Shown one piece after another: positions 18,663 through 26,167 of a DNA stretch of 64,000 nucleotides. The position numbers and the translations under genes are program-made. Numbering within the stretch: the stretch's first letter is position 1; each line of letters starts with the position of its first letter. The stretch comes from CAZNHL01 sp964572965 (lineage in GTDB: Bacteria; Bacteroidota; Bacteroidia; Cytophagales; UBA9547): NCBI GenBank assembly GCA_964572965.1, contig CAZNHL010000001.1, positions 62,001 to 126,000 of the forward strand. Reading direction: 5' to 3'. A model generated the notes under the pieces. It saw only the letters and a program-made list of their open reading frames with translations. It did not search any database and was not told the DNA's origin.

Positions 18663-19607
18663 TTGAAACTCGCAAAATTCATATTAGTTATTTTTTCAAG
18701 TATTGCCATGTTAAGCAACATGGTAGATGCTCAATCATTTTTTCCTCCTGATCATCTTTTTTTCAATAATGACATCTACATATCTGAATTTGAAAAAGAA
18801 ATTTTGCTTGATGTAAGAGCTGGCAATAAACCTGAGACTTTAGCATTATTATTAGCCGCCGATTCTTCCGCTACAAAAGAAACCTATTCTTCCATCAATA
18901 AAGGGCTCGAGGTTTTTTGTTCAAAACTAGAAAACAAGAGAAGCATACTGACCGGAGAGGAAGAAAGATTATCTATTATTTTCGATAAAATTCAGACTAC
19001 CTATCTAAAAAAATACCAAACCGGGCAGACCGTTGACAAAACCATTCTTTATGGTACTTACGATTGCTTAACGGCATCTGCTATTTATGCATTAGTTCTT
19101 GAGCGGCTGGGCTACCGTTTCAATGTAGTTGAAACACCGCACCATGTCTATGTAAAGGTATTTCTAAAAAAGGGTAAAAAGGAAATTCTCTTAGAAACAA
19201 CTGATCGTTATAATGGCTTTGTCACCGATAAAAATGAAATAGTCAGTCGCGAGAAAAAATATGCGGCACAATCTTCCGGTAGTTTTGTAGACATCATGAA
19301 AACATCTGAAAACCTTTTAATTGTTGACAGCACATTACATGCTGAAATAGGAATAGATAAACTTTGTGGTTTACAATACTTTAATGAGGGTGTAAAAGAA
19401 TACAATAAAGGTAATTATAAATCAGCTTTCACTTATATAGAAAAGGCCTTCATCTTCTATCCTTCTGACAGAATAAACGGTATGGCCATACTGACTCTTC
19501 AACAAATACTCTCCAAAAAACAACCGGGAGATAAAGAATTTAAATTCTATTCTAACAAATACCGCAGTTACTTATCAATGTCACAGTACCTGGCAAGTGC
19601 CCACTAA
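18663..19607 (+). CDS. Secreted transglutaminase-like protein with C-terminal TPR-like segment
   Basis: This 314-residue protein begins with TTG at 18663, giving a clear signal peptide ending NMVDAQS. Residues 128-185 show a transglutaminase/papain-like pattern: Cys135 in TYDCLTASAIYALVLERLG, His160 or His161 in ETPHHVYVKV, and an acidic third residue in LLETTDRYNGF. Residues 238-275 look like a TPR repeat (YNKGNYKSAFTYIEKAFIFYP). Proteins of this type may act on exported proteins or cell-surface peptides, but the substrate is unknown. A hairpin sits immediately before the start. It converges with the 19604 gene, the two stop codons overlapping by 4 bp. Confidence 0.72.
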   Translation: MKLAKFILVIFSSIAMLSNMVDAQSFFPPDHLFFNNDIYISEFEKEILLDVRAGNKPETLALLLAADSSATKETYSSINKGLEVFCSKLENKRSILTGEEERLSIIFDKIQTTYLKKYQTGQTVDKTILYGTYDCLTASAIYALVLERLGYRFNVVETPHHVYVKVFLKKGKKEILLETTDRYNGFVTDKNEIVSREKKYAAQSSGSFVDIMKTSENLLIVDSTLHAEIGIDKLCGLQYFNEGVKEYNKGNYKSAFTYIEKAFIFYPSDRINGMAILTLQQILSKKQPGDKEFKFYSNKYRSYLSMSQYLASAH

Positions 19608-20098
19608 CGGATCAGATATTCTTCATATGCCTGATCTATAGAAACCGGCTGGTTATTTGTACCACCTTGGCCTCTTCTGCCTAATCCATTATGCCAACGC
19701 TGTTCCATTTCAAGCTTCTTGGCAACAACATCTTTATCCAAAGCATCATTCTGATCAGGGTTTAGAATGTCTTTGACATCATTCTTATATTGCTCCCGAA
19801 TTTCCTTTGTTTTAAGAAACAACGCATTAGCATCAATATCAGGATTAGCAGCTTTTACTTCTCTTATTTTCTGAGTTTTCACAGAAATAAGGGACTTTAT
19901 AGCTTCTTTTTGACTATCAGTTAGTTTATATTTTACATACAATTTATTAGATACGGCTTTACCAACCTCCTCAGGGCTTTCCTGGTTAATATCATAATGC
20001 TTTAAAGTAGGCCCCTTTGGCTCTTTTTGTTCTTTTTGCGCGTTAGCTGCAAAGGTTATCAATAAGACAATTGCAAGGCTATATATTCTATTCATCAT
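19604..20098 (-). CDS. Small secreted helical protein, paralogue of its upstream neighbour
   Basis: This 164-residue protein has a signal peptide ending FAANAQ. The mature part is helical and charged, with the pattern LYVKYKLTDSQKEAIKSL, then KIREVKAANPDIDA and REQYKNDVKDILNPDQ. These three blocks align with YGLDEDQKSKLY, KTKEIKDANPNAD and KEQYKVDLKEIMTEEQ in the protein encoded at 20199-20645, so the two are tandem paralogues. The layout resembles Spy/CpxP periplasmic chaperones with LTxxQ-type motifs, but that is an inference. The C-terminus is Gly/Arg-rich with a tail SIDQAYEEYLIR. Confidence 0.72.
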   Translation of the reverse strand: MMNRIYSLAIVLLITFAANAQKEQKEPKGPTLKHYDINQESPEEVGKAVSNKLYVKYKLTDSQKEAIKSLISVKTQKIREVKAANPDIDANALFLKTKEIREQYKNDVKDILNPDQNDALDKDVVAKKLEMEQRWHNGLGRRGQGGTNNQPVSIDQAYEEYLIR

Positions 20099-20142
20099 AA
20101 AGGTATGTTTTCACAAAAGTTAAGAAATAATTGACGCATTAA

Positions 20143-20180
20143 AAAACAAAAGCTCCGCAGCATATATCTTCGGAGCTTTT
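20143..20180 (-). terminator. Terminator of the 20199 gene
   Basis: AAAAGCTCCG (20148-20157) pairs with CGGAGCTTTT (20171-20180). On the minus strand the stem is followed by TTTTGTTTTTT, just after the stop at 20199. Confidence 0.8.
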
Positions 20181-20198
20181 AAAAATCAGCAGTAAAAA

Positions 20199-20645
20199 CT
20201 ACTCATCTACTTCATCTAAAACATCATTTGCATTTGGAGAAGGCTGTATCTTCTGGCCTTTACCCTGCTTTCCAGCTCCTTTTTGCTGTTTTCTCGCTGC
20301 TATATCTTTTTGAAGCTGCCCATACTGTTCTTCGGTCATTATTTCCTTAAGATCAACCTTATATTGTTCCTTTAATGGTTTCACTTGTGTACCAAGTGTT
20401 TTCCTGTCGGCATTTGGGTTGGCATCCTTTATTTCCTTTGTCTTCTGAATTTTAATAAGAGTGACTGTATATAGTTTAGACTTTTGGTCTTCATCTAAAC
20501 CATATTTTGTTGCCAGTTTAGAAGTAACATTCATTGCCATATCTTCAGGAGTCTTTTGTCCTCCTTTTGCTTTGCTACCGGATTGTGCATTAACTGTAAA
20601 AATTAGTCCTAACAGGAATACTGGGACAATTAATAGTTTTTTCAT
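20199..20645 (-). CDS. Small secreted helical protein, Spy/CpxP-like pattern
   Basis: The start is taken at ATG 20645 because it opens a standard signal peptide (MKKLLIVPVFLLGLIFTVNA); the frame stays open further upstream, but that part looks non-coding. The mature protein of about 127 residues is helical, Lys/Gln-rich, and carries LATKYGLDEDQKSKLY and LKEIMTEEQYGQLQKD, motifs resembling Spy/CpxP-like periplasmic proteins. The tail is low-complexity Gly/Lys/Gln, then acidic. It is a paralogue of the next gene downstream, but has its own terminator, so the two may be regulated separately. Confidence 0.75.
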   Translation of the reverse strand: MKKLLIVPVFLLGLIFTVNAQSGSKAKGGQKTPEDMAMNVTSKLATKYGLDEDQKSKLYTVTLIKIQKTKEIKDANPNADRKTLGTQVKPLKEQYKVDLKEIMTEEQYGQLQKDIAARKQQKGAGKQGKGQKIQPSPNANDVLDEVDE

Positions 20646-20738
20646 AAGAGTAAGGTTAAGTTTAATCATTTGACACAAAAATGAAGTATAGTTTAAAAAA
20701 GCCTGCAAATAATTTACGTTAGAGCAAAAACATTGTTC

Positions 20739-20774
20739 AAAAAAAAACACCCAGGCTAAATAGTCCGGGTGTTT
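20739..20774 (-). terminator. Terminator of typA
   Basis: AAACACCC (20745-20752) pairs with GGGTGTTT (20767-20774); on the minus strand the stem runs into nine T residues. It lies 22 bp beyond the typA stop. Confidence 0.85.
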
Positions 20775-20795
20775 GTATTAATGTAAAACGATCAA

Positions 20796-22610
20796 TTAAA
20801 TTGAATCGTCAGCTTTTTTAGATTGTCTTGTACGCTCACCTTCATCAAGGATGATCTTACGCATACGAATACTCTTAGGTGTAATTTCAAGGTATTCATC
20901 TTTTTGGATGTATTCCATTGCTTCTTCCAAAGAGAAATCTATTTTCGGTGCAATTTTAACACCTGCATCAGTACCTGAAGCACGCATGTTAGTCAATTGC
21001 TTAGCTTTTTGAACGTTTACACAAATATCATTTGGACGATTGTGCTCGCCAATTACCATACCGATATACAATTCCTCTCCCGGATCAACAAAGAAACGTC
21101 CTCTGTCCTGCAATTTATCGATGGAATAAGCAGTACCAGGGCCATTTTCCATAGAAATGATAGAACCATTGATACGCCCCTGGATAGGACCTTTGAATGG
21201 CTCATACCCTTTGATACGGTGGTTCATAATTGCTTCACCGAAAGTGGCCGTCAACACGTTATTACGTAGACCGATCAAGCCTCTTGATGGGATTTCAAAT
21301 TCCAAGTGCTGTAAGTCACCTTTTGGTTCCATTACCAACAAGTTACCTTTACGCTGAGTAGCCAATTCGATTACCTTACCAGCAGTTTCCTGAGGAACAT
21401 CCACTACTAACGTTTCGATAGGCTCGTTACGAACTCCATCAATTTCTTTATACAATACTTGTGGCTGACCAACCTGCAATTCGTAACCTTCACGACGCAT
21501 AGTTTCGATCAATACAGACAAGTGAAGAATACCACGGCCAAATACCAAGAATTTATCTTCGCTATCTGTAGCAACAATTTTCATTGCCAGGTTTTTCTCA
21601 ACCTCTTTATACAGACGGTCTCTGATGTGACGGGAAGTCACAAATTTACCTTCTTTACCAAAGAATGGAGAGTTGTTGATTGTAAACAACATACTCATTG
21701 TTGGTTCATCAACTGCAATACGCTCCAATGCTTCCGGATTGTCAGCATCAGCAATTGTATCACCAATTTCAAAATCCTCGATACCGGAAATAGCACAAAT
21801 TTCGCCTGAAGAAACAGACTCAACTTTAGCTTTACCCATACCTTCGAAAATATGAATTTCTTTGATTTTTTGTTTTTTGATTGAGCCGTCAGCTTTCATC
21901 AAAGCAACTTGTTGTCCTTCTTTGAAGGTACCTCTTTCAATACGGCCAATAGCTATACGGCCAGTGAAAGAAGAATAATCCAATGAAGTGATCTGCATTT
22001 GTGCCGGACCCTCTTTTTGAGGAGCTGGTGGCACATTAGCAACAATAGCATCCAGCAAAGGAATGATATCTTCAGTTTTGTTTTTCCAGTCGGTGCTCAT
22101 CCAACCCTGTTTCGAAGACCCGTAAAGAGTTACAAAATCAAGTTGTTCTTCTGTAGCACCCAAGTTAAACATCAAATCGAAAACTTGTTCATGTACTTCA
22201 TCCGGACGACAGTTTTCTTTATCTACTTTGTTCACAACCAGAATTGGTTTCAAACCAAGTGCTAAAGCTTTCGTCAATACGAAACGCGTTTGAGGCATAG
22301 CGCCTTCAAAAGCATCAACCAATACTAACACACCATCAGCAAGTTTCAATACACGTTCAACTTCTCCACCGAAATCGGCGTGACCTGGTGTATCAATTAC
22401 GTTAATCTTAACGTCATTATATCTTACAGATAAGTTTTTGGATACGATCGTGATCCCTCTTTCTCTTTCCTGATCGTTGTTGTCCAGAATCAGGTCATCG
22501 AAAACCTGATTGTCTCTGAATAATTTTGCAGAGTGTATGATCTTGTCAACCAACGTCGTTTTACCGTGATCGACGTGTGCAATGATTGCAATGTTCCTAA
22601 TTTTTTGCAT
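20796..22610 (-). CDS. typA: Ribosome-associated GTPase TypA/BipA
   Basis: This 604-residue protein is the translational GTPase TypA/BipA, which binds the 70S ribosome and aids subunit assembly and stress adaptation. G-motifs are clear: AHVDHGKTTLVD (G1), RGITI (G2), DTPGHADFGG (G3) and VNKVDKENCRP (G4). Domains II, III and V and the TypA-specific C-terminal domain follow, and the length is standard. It is a single transcription unit with its own terminator and a likely promoter at 22631-22638. Confidence 0.97.
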   Translation of the reverse strand: MQKIRNIAIIAHVDHGKTTLVDKIIHSAKLFRDNQVFDDLILDNNDQERERGITIVSKNLSVRYNDVKINVIDTPGHADFGGEVERVLKLADGVLVLVDAFEGAMPQTRFVLTKALALGLKPILVVNKVDKENCRPDEVHEQVFDLMFNLGATEEQLDFVTLYGSSKQGWMSTDWKNKTEDIIPLLDAIVANVPPAPQKEGPAQMQITSLDYSSFTGRIAIGRIERGTFKEGQQVALMKADGSIKKQKIKEIHIFEGMGKAKVESVSSGEICAISGIEDFEIGDTIADADNPEALERIAVDEPTMSMLFTINNSPFFGKEGKFVTSRHIRDRLYKEVEKNLAMKIVATDSEDKFLVFGRGILHLSVLIETMRREGYELQVGQPQVLYKEIDGVRNEPIETLVVDVPQETAGKVIELATQRKGNLLVMEPKGDLQHLEFEIPSRGLIGLRNNVLTATFGEAIMNHRIKGYEPFKGPIQGRINGSIISMENGPGTAYSIDKLQDRGRFFVDPGEELYIGMVIGEHNRPNDICVNVQKAKQLTNMRASGTDAGVKIAPKIDFSLEEAMEYIQKDEYLEITPKSIRMRKIILDEGERTRQSKKADDSI

Positions 22611-22630
22611 TCAAATTGAATTTTAGGGTG

Positions 22631-22638
22631 CAAAGTTA
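22631..22638 (-). promoter_or_regulatory. Candidate -7 element of typA promoter
   Basis: On the minus strand TAACTTTG matches TAnnTTTG, about 20 bp before the typA ATG. The -33 element is not clear. Confidence 0.4.
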
Positions 22639-22697
22639 TAAAAAAATTGTATCAAAACCACTTTTTCAGTTAAATGCGCTGATTATTAAATTGTTAG

Positions 22698-23327
22698 TTA
22701 GAATTTCCTGTTCCAACGAATGAATGAATTACTCCCCGTACGATAGCAAAAGCGGATCAGTCCCGCTCTACGCTGATAGTAGACACTATCTGGAAACTGG
22801 TCTCGCCCAGTACTTATCGGATAATTAGCGGTAAGAACATAAACACTGTCAAATAGCAACCCTTGCCCGGTAATCAAATTAATAGGTTTGCTTACCAATG
22901 TATCAAGTCTGAAATAAAGGTTTTGTGCAATGATAACAGAGAAAGAAGAGGTTTCTCCTCCGCCATATATTTGTGCTGGTCTTATATAATAGGTATCCGG
23001 GTCCTTAGCACCAGGTATTTTACTCAAATTTCGGACAACTGTTTTAAAGTAAAACGGATAGCAAGAACTGGAAGACTGACCTTCAAGGGGTATACCACTC
23101 TGGCTATCACTCAGCTTAAACGTATCTACTCTTTCAATTTGCGGAGCTAGAGTTCCAGACCCTTCCAAGCTATCCCGATAGAAAAGCCATGCTTTATCAT
23201 TAGCAACTGCATCAAACAATAATTGGTCTCTATTATTCAGAGGACGGGATTCTGGCTGTTCTTTATTGCACTTACATGCCTCTAAAAACAAACAGGAAAA
23301 TATAATTAATGCTGCAAAAATCCTCAT
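22698..23327 (-). CDS. Hypothetical lipoprotein, 209 aa
   Basis: I do not recognise this protein. It has a lipoprotein signal with lipobox LEAC, making Cys18 the lipidated residue, followed by CNKEQPESRP. The mature part of about 190 residues is beta-rich, with a block YYIRPAQIYGGGETSSFSV in the middle and two Cys residues (SSSCYPFYF and IRFCYRTG) that could form a disulfide. It lies between typA and dnaN, all on the minus strand but separated by gaps; a strong hairpin separates it from dnaN. Confidence 0.75.
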   Translation of the reverse strand: MRIFAALIIFSCLFLEACKCNKEQPESRPLNNRDQLLFDAVANDKAWLFYRDSLEGSGTLAPQIERVDTFKLSDSQSGIPLEGQSSSSCYPFYFKTVVRNLSKIPGAKDPDTYYIRPAQIYGGGETSSFSVIIAQNLYFRLDTLVSKPINLITGQGLLFDSVYVLTANYPISTGRDQFPDSVYYQRRAGLIRFCYRTGSNSFIRWNRKF

Positions 23328-23430
23328 GTGCTGAACCGTTCCAATTTTATTTACAAAAGTAAAGCATTTCTGCCTTTGTTTGCCAAAAAATTAGTCGTTG
23401 TTTAATCCTCGACCAATTATCCTGATAAAT

Positions 23431-23467
23431 AAGAAAGGGTTCCGCATATAATGCGGAACCCTTTCTT
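23431..23467 (-). terminator. Terminator of dnaN (17-bp perfect stem)
   Basis: AAGAAAGGGTTCCGCAT and ATGCGGAACCCTTTCTT are exact inverted copies around the loop ATA, 19 bp beyond the dnaN stop. The stem is symmetric and could work on both strands. Confidence 0.85.
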
Positions 23468-23485
23468 CTTATATATTATGTAATA

Positions 23486-24610
23486 CTAAGCGTAGTTATT
23501 CAACATTACCGGCATTACCAGCATCAACAAGTCTTCATTCTTGATATTATCAGCAGGAGTAATCAAACCAGCGCGGTTGGGAGCTGACATATGTACTGAC
23601 ACATTACGGGTATCAATATTATTTAACATCTGAATAATAAACTTTGCATTGAAGCCAATTTCCATGTCTTCACCTTCATACTCACAGGCAAGGCGTTCAT
23701 TAGCCTCATTTGAGAAATCAAGATCTTCTGCAGAAATCTGTAATTCGCTGCCAGCCAGTTTCAAACGAACCTGATTAGTTGTTTTATTTGAATAAATATC
23801 AATACGTTTTAAAGAAGTCAGAAACTCCAGGCGATCGATTGTTAAGATATTTGGATTCTCGGCAGGGATCGCATTATCGTAATCAGGGAAACGTTCATCA
23901 ATCAAACGACAGATCATTTTCACCTGGTTAAAGTTGAAAAAGGCATTTGACGGATTGAACTCTAACTTTACGTTTGTATTGTCAGAAGGCAATGATTTTT
24001 TCAAAAGTTCTAATGCCTTTCTTGGTATAATGATTGAAGTATCTGCATCAGAAACCACATCAACCCTTCTGTATCTAACCAAGCGATGACCGTCAGTAGA
24101 AACGAAAGTAGTGTTTGTATCTGCAAACTTCACATAAACCCCAGTCATTGCAGGACGAAGTTCATCAGTACTTGCTGCAAAAATCGTATTTGAAATAGCA
24201 CGATTTAAAACATCAGAAGAAATATCAACTGAGTAGTTTTTAGCTACAACAGGCACTTTTGGAAAATCAGTTGCATTTTCACCAGCCAGCTTATAACGGC
24301 CGTTGTCAGAACTCAATTCAATAGTATATGTTTCTTCATCTACACTGAAAGCAACAGGTTGCTCAGGAAGATTTTTCAATGTTTCTACCAAAATTTTAGC
24401 AGGTACTGCAATACTGCCCTTCTCCTTACTGTCAACAGGTAACTCTGTGATCATCGATGTCTGCAGGTCAGAAGCCGTGATAGTCAGAGTGTCATTGTCA
24501 ATTTCAAACAGAAAGTTTTCCAAAATAGGTACAATAGGATTGGGAGCTATCACACCGCTGATTGCATTAAGTTGCTTTAACAATACCGCCGATGATACGA
24601 CAAATTTCAT
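23486..24610 (-). CDS. dnaN: DNA polymerase III beta subunit (sliding clamp)
   Basis: This 374-residue protein is the beta clamp, the ring that holds replicative polymerase on DNA. The N-terminal domain begins MKFVVSSAVLLKQLNAISGVI; later clamp blocks include VSTDGHRLVRYRR and CRLIDERFPDYDNAIP; the C-terminal end LLMLVMPVMLN matches the family's typical MPMR-like finish loosely. It is not accompanied by dnaA or recF, so the locus gives no evidence for an origin. Confidence 0.97.
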   Translation of the reverse strand: MKFVVSSAVLLKQLNAISGVIAPNPIVPILENFLFEIDNDTLTITASDLQTSMITELPVDSKEKGSIAVPAKILVETLKNLPEQPVAFSVDEETYTIELSSDNGRYKLAGENATDFPKVPVVAKNYSVDISSDVLNRAISNTIFAASTDELRPAMTGVYVKFADTNTTFVSTDGHRLVRYRRVDVVSDADTSIIIPRKALELLKKSLPSDNTNVKLEFNPSNAFFNFNQVKMICRLIDERFPDYDNAIPAENPNILTIDRLEFLTSLKRIDIYSNKTTNQVRLKLAGSELQISAEDLDFSNEANERLACEYEGEDMEIGFNAKFIIQMLNNIDTRNVSVHMSAPNRAGLITPADNIKNEDLLMLVMPVMLNNYA

Positions 24611-24646
24611 GGTGAGGAGATTTTATAGATGGACACTATTAATAAG

Positions 24647-24654
24647 CAAATATA
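24647..24654 (-). promoter_or_regulatory. Candidate -7 element of dnaN promoter
   Basis: On the minus strand TATATTTG matches TAnnTTTG, 36 bp upstream of the dnaN ATG. No clear -33 element is visible. Confidence 0.45.
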
Positions 24655-24823
24655 GACAAAAGTAGTCAGTTGTCAGAATTTTTGAATTACTGAATTTACA
24701 ATTTATTAAATTTATATTACCGACAATCATTAAAACAAGTAAAGCTCTTGCTGGTCTGTCTCCGGACATTTCTTAATACTCACCACAATTCCGTATCTTG
24801 CAGCATAATTTCCACATCGAATT

Positions 24824-25516
24824 ATGCGAATTGATATCATTACCTGTTTACCTCGCCTGTTAGAAAGCCCTTTTAATCAGTCTATTTTGCACCGTGCCCA
24901 AACAAAAGGACTGGCTGAAGTCAATTTTCATGACATCAGGGATTATTCTACCAATAAACAGCGATCAATTGATGATTATGCCTTTGGTGGCGGTGCGGGT
25001 ATGGTCATGATGATTGAACCAATTGCGCTTTGCATTGAAAAGCTTAAGGCTGAAAGAAATTATGATGCCATCATGTATATGACTCCTGACGGAAAAACAT
25101 TTAACCAGTCGATGGCCAACCATTTTTCAATGTTTGAAAATATCATTATCCTGTGCGGACATTATAAAGGAGTCGATCAACGCGTACGCGATATTTACAT
25201 TACACATGAAATCAGTATCGGCGATTTTGTATTGTCTGGTGGCGAACTAGCAGCTGCTGTAGTAGCCGACGCTATAATCCGCTTAATACCCGGAGTGCTC
25301 TCAGACGAAACTTCTGCCCTTACCGATACTTTCCAGGATGATTTATTAGCACCTCCGGTGTATACAAGGCCAGCCGACTATAAAGGACACAAAGTTCCGG
25401 ACATACTGCTTTCCGGACATGAAAAGGAAATTGAAAAATGGCGTAGCGAGCAGGCACTTCAAAGAACCCAAGAACGCAGACCTGATTTGTATAAGAAAAT
25501 TAGCGGGGAAGAGTAA
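24824..25516 (+). CDS. trmD: tRNA (guanine-N1)-methyltransferase
   Basis: This 230-residue SPOUT-family enzyme methylates G37 of tRNAs to prevent frameshifting. Key blocks are DDYAFGGGAGMVM (about 50-62), the knot segment LCGHYKGVDQR (110-120) and IGDFVLSGGE (132-141). The helical C-terminal domain ends RRPDLYKKISGEE. Length is normal. It stands apart from rpsP and rimM. Its stop at 25516 is followed two bases later by a heptamer array, and it converges with nuoA. Confidence 0.96.
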   Translation: MRIDIITCLPRLLESPFNQSILHRAQTKGLAEVNFHDIRDYSTNKQRSIDDYAFGGGAGMVMMIEPIALCIEKLKAERNYDAIMYMTPDGKTFNQSMANHFSMFENIIILCGHYKGVDQRVRDIYITHEISIGDFVLSGGELAAAVVADAIIRLIPGVLSDETSALTDTFQDDLLAPPVYTRPADYKGHKVPDILLSGHEKEIEKWRSEQALQRTQERRPDLYKKISGEE

Positions 25517-25517
25517 A

Positions 25518-25576
25518 GTTAGATGTTAGATGTTAGATGTTAGATGTTAGATGTTAGATGTTAGATGTTAGATGTT
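25518..25576 (+). repeat. Tandem heptamer array GTTAGAT x8
   Basis: Eight uninterrupted copies of GTTAGAT (25518-25573) plus GTT begin two bases after the trmD stop. Together with the second array it can fold back into a long imperfect hairpin. Confidence 0.95.
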
Positions 25577-25600
25577 TTTACAAAATATTCTTTCAAAAAA

Positions 25601-25656
25601 TATCTCATATCTCATATCTCATATCTCATATCTCATATCTCATATCTCATATCTCA
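25601..25656 (+). repeat. Tandem heptamer array TATCTCA x8
   Basis: Eight uninterrupted copies of TATCTCA end one base before the nuoA stop codon. Its reverse complement, written GATATGA, differs from the first array's unit GATGTTA at two of seven positions. In plus-strand RNA one of these differences becomes a G-U wobble, so six of seven positions per unit can pair with the first array. Confidence 0.95.
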
Positions 25657-25657
25657 A

Positions 25658-26134
25658 TTAAGAATACTTCTCATTTACTTTTGCATATAAGTCAGCTGGA
25701 ATATTTGACTTATAGTTTGTAGCAACAGGTTCGGGTTTTACCCAATCCAGGTAACCTTTTACCCATGCATAAGCTAAGCCTAAAGCCAGCATAACTACAA
25801 ATAAACCTACCTCTGCCAAAGAAAACCAGCCCCAAAGACCATTTGTTTCTTTAATTAAATATGCATCTCCAAAAACTGTTGCCCAAGGAAATAACAATAC
25901 CAATTCAACATCAAACAATATGAAAATCAGCGCAACAATATAAAAGCGCGAATTAAATTGACCCCAGGCACTGCCTTCTGTATCTTCACCACACTCATAT
26001 GAGCTTAGCTTTTCTGCATTTGGCTTATCAGTACGAAGCAACCAGGCAAGGCTCATCATGGCCATGATGAATAACACTGCTCCAATAATAAAGATCAGTG
26101 TTACACCAAAATCACTCAGTTCGTTTGCTTTCAT
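25658..26134 (-). CDS. nuoA: NADH-quinone oxidoreductase subunit A (lone)
   Basis: This 158-residue protein is the NuoA/NdhC membrane subunit of complex I. It has three transmembrane helices (about 10-32, 68-88, 102-122) and the signature loop SSYECGEDTEGSAWGQFNSR followed by FYIVALIFILFDVE. The C-terminal tail of about 30 residues is longer than in E. coli. No nuoB-N genes are next to it, so the subunit is encoded apart from the rest of the complex here. On the minus strand TAAATTTG lies only 6 bp before the ATG, which would give an almost leaderless transcript if used. Confidence 0.94.
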   Translation of the reverse strand: MKANELSDFGVTLIFIIGAVLFIMAMMSLAWLLRTDKPNAEKLSSYECGEDTEGSAWGQFNSRFYIVALIFILFDVELVLLFPWATVFGDAYLIKETNGLWGWFSLAEVGLFVVMLALGLAYAWVKGYLDWVKPEPVATNYKSNIPADLYAKVNEKYS

Positions 26135-26167
26135 TGCTACAAATTTAGACTATTTTCTACAGCTGAA

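Noticed and set aside
23486..24610. Replication origin beside dnaN
   Set aside because: No dnaA, recF or gyrB, and no cluster of DnaA boxes was noticed nearby.
25518..25656. CRISPR array
   Set aside because: Units are 7 bp with no spacers and no cas genes nearby.
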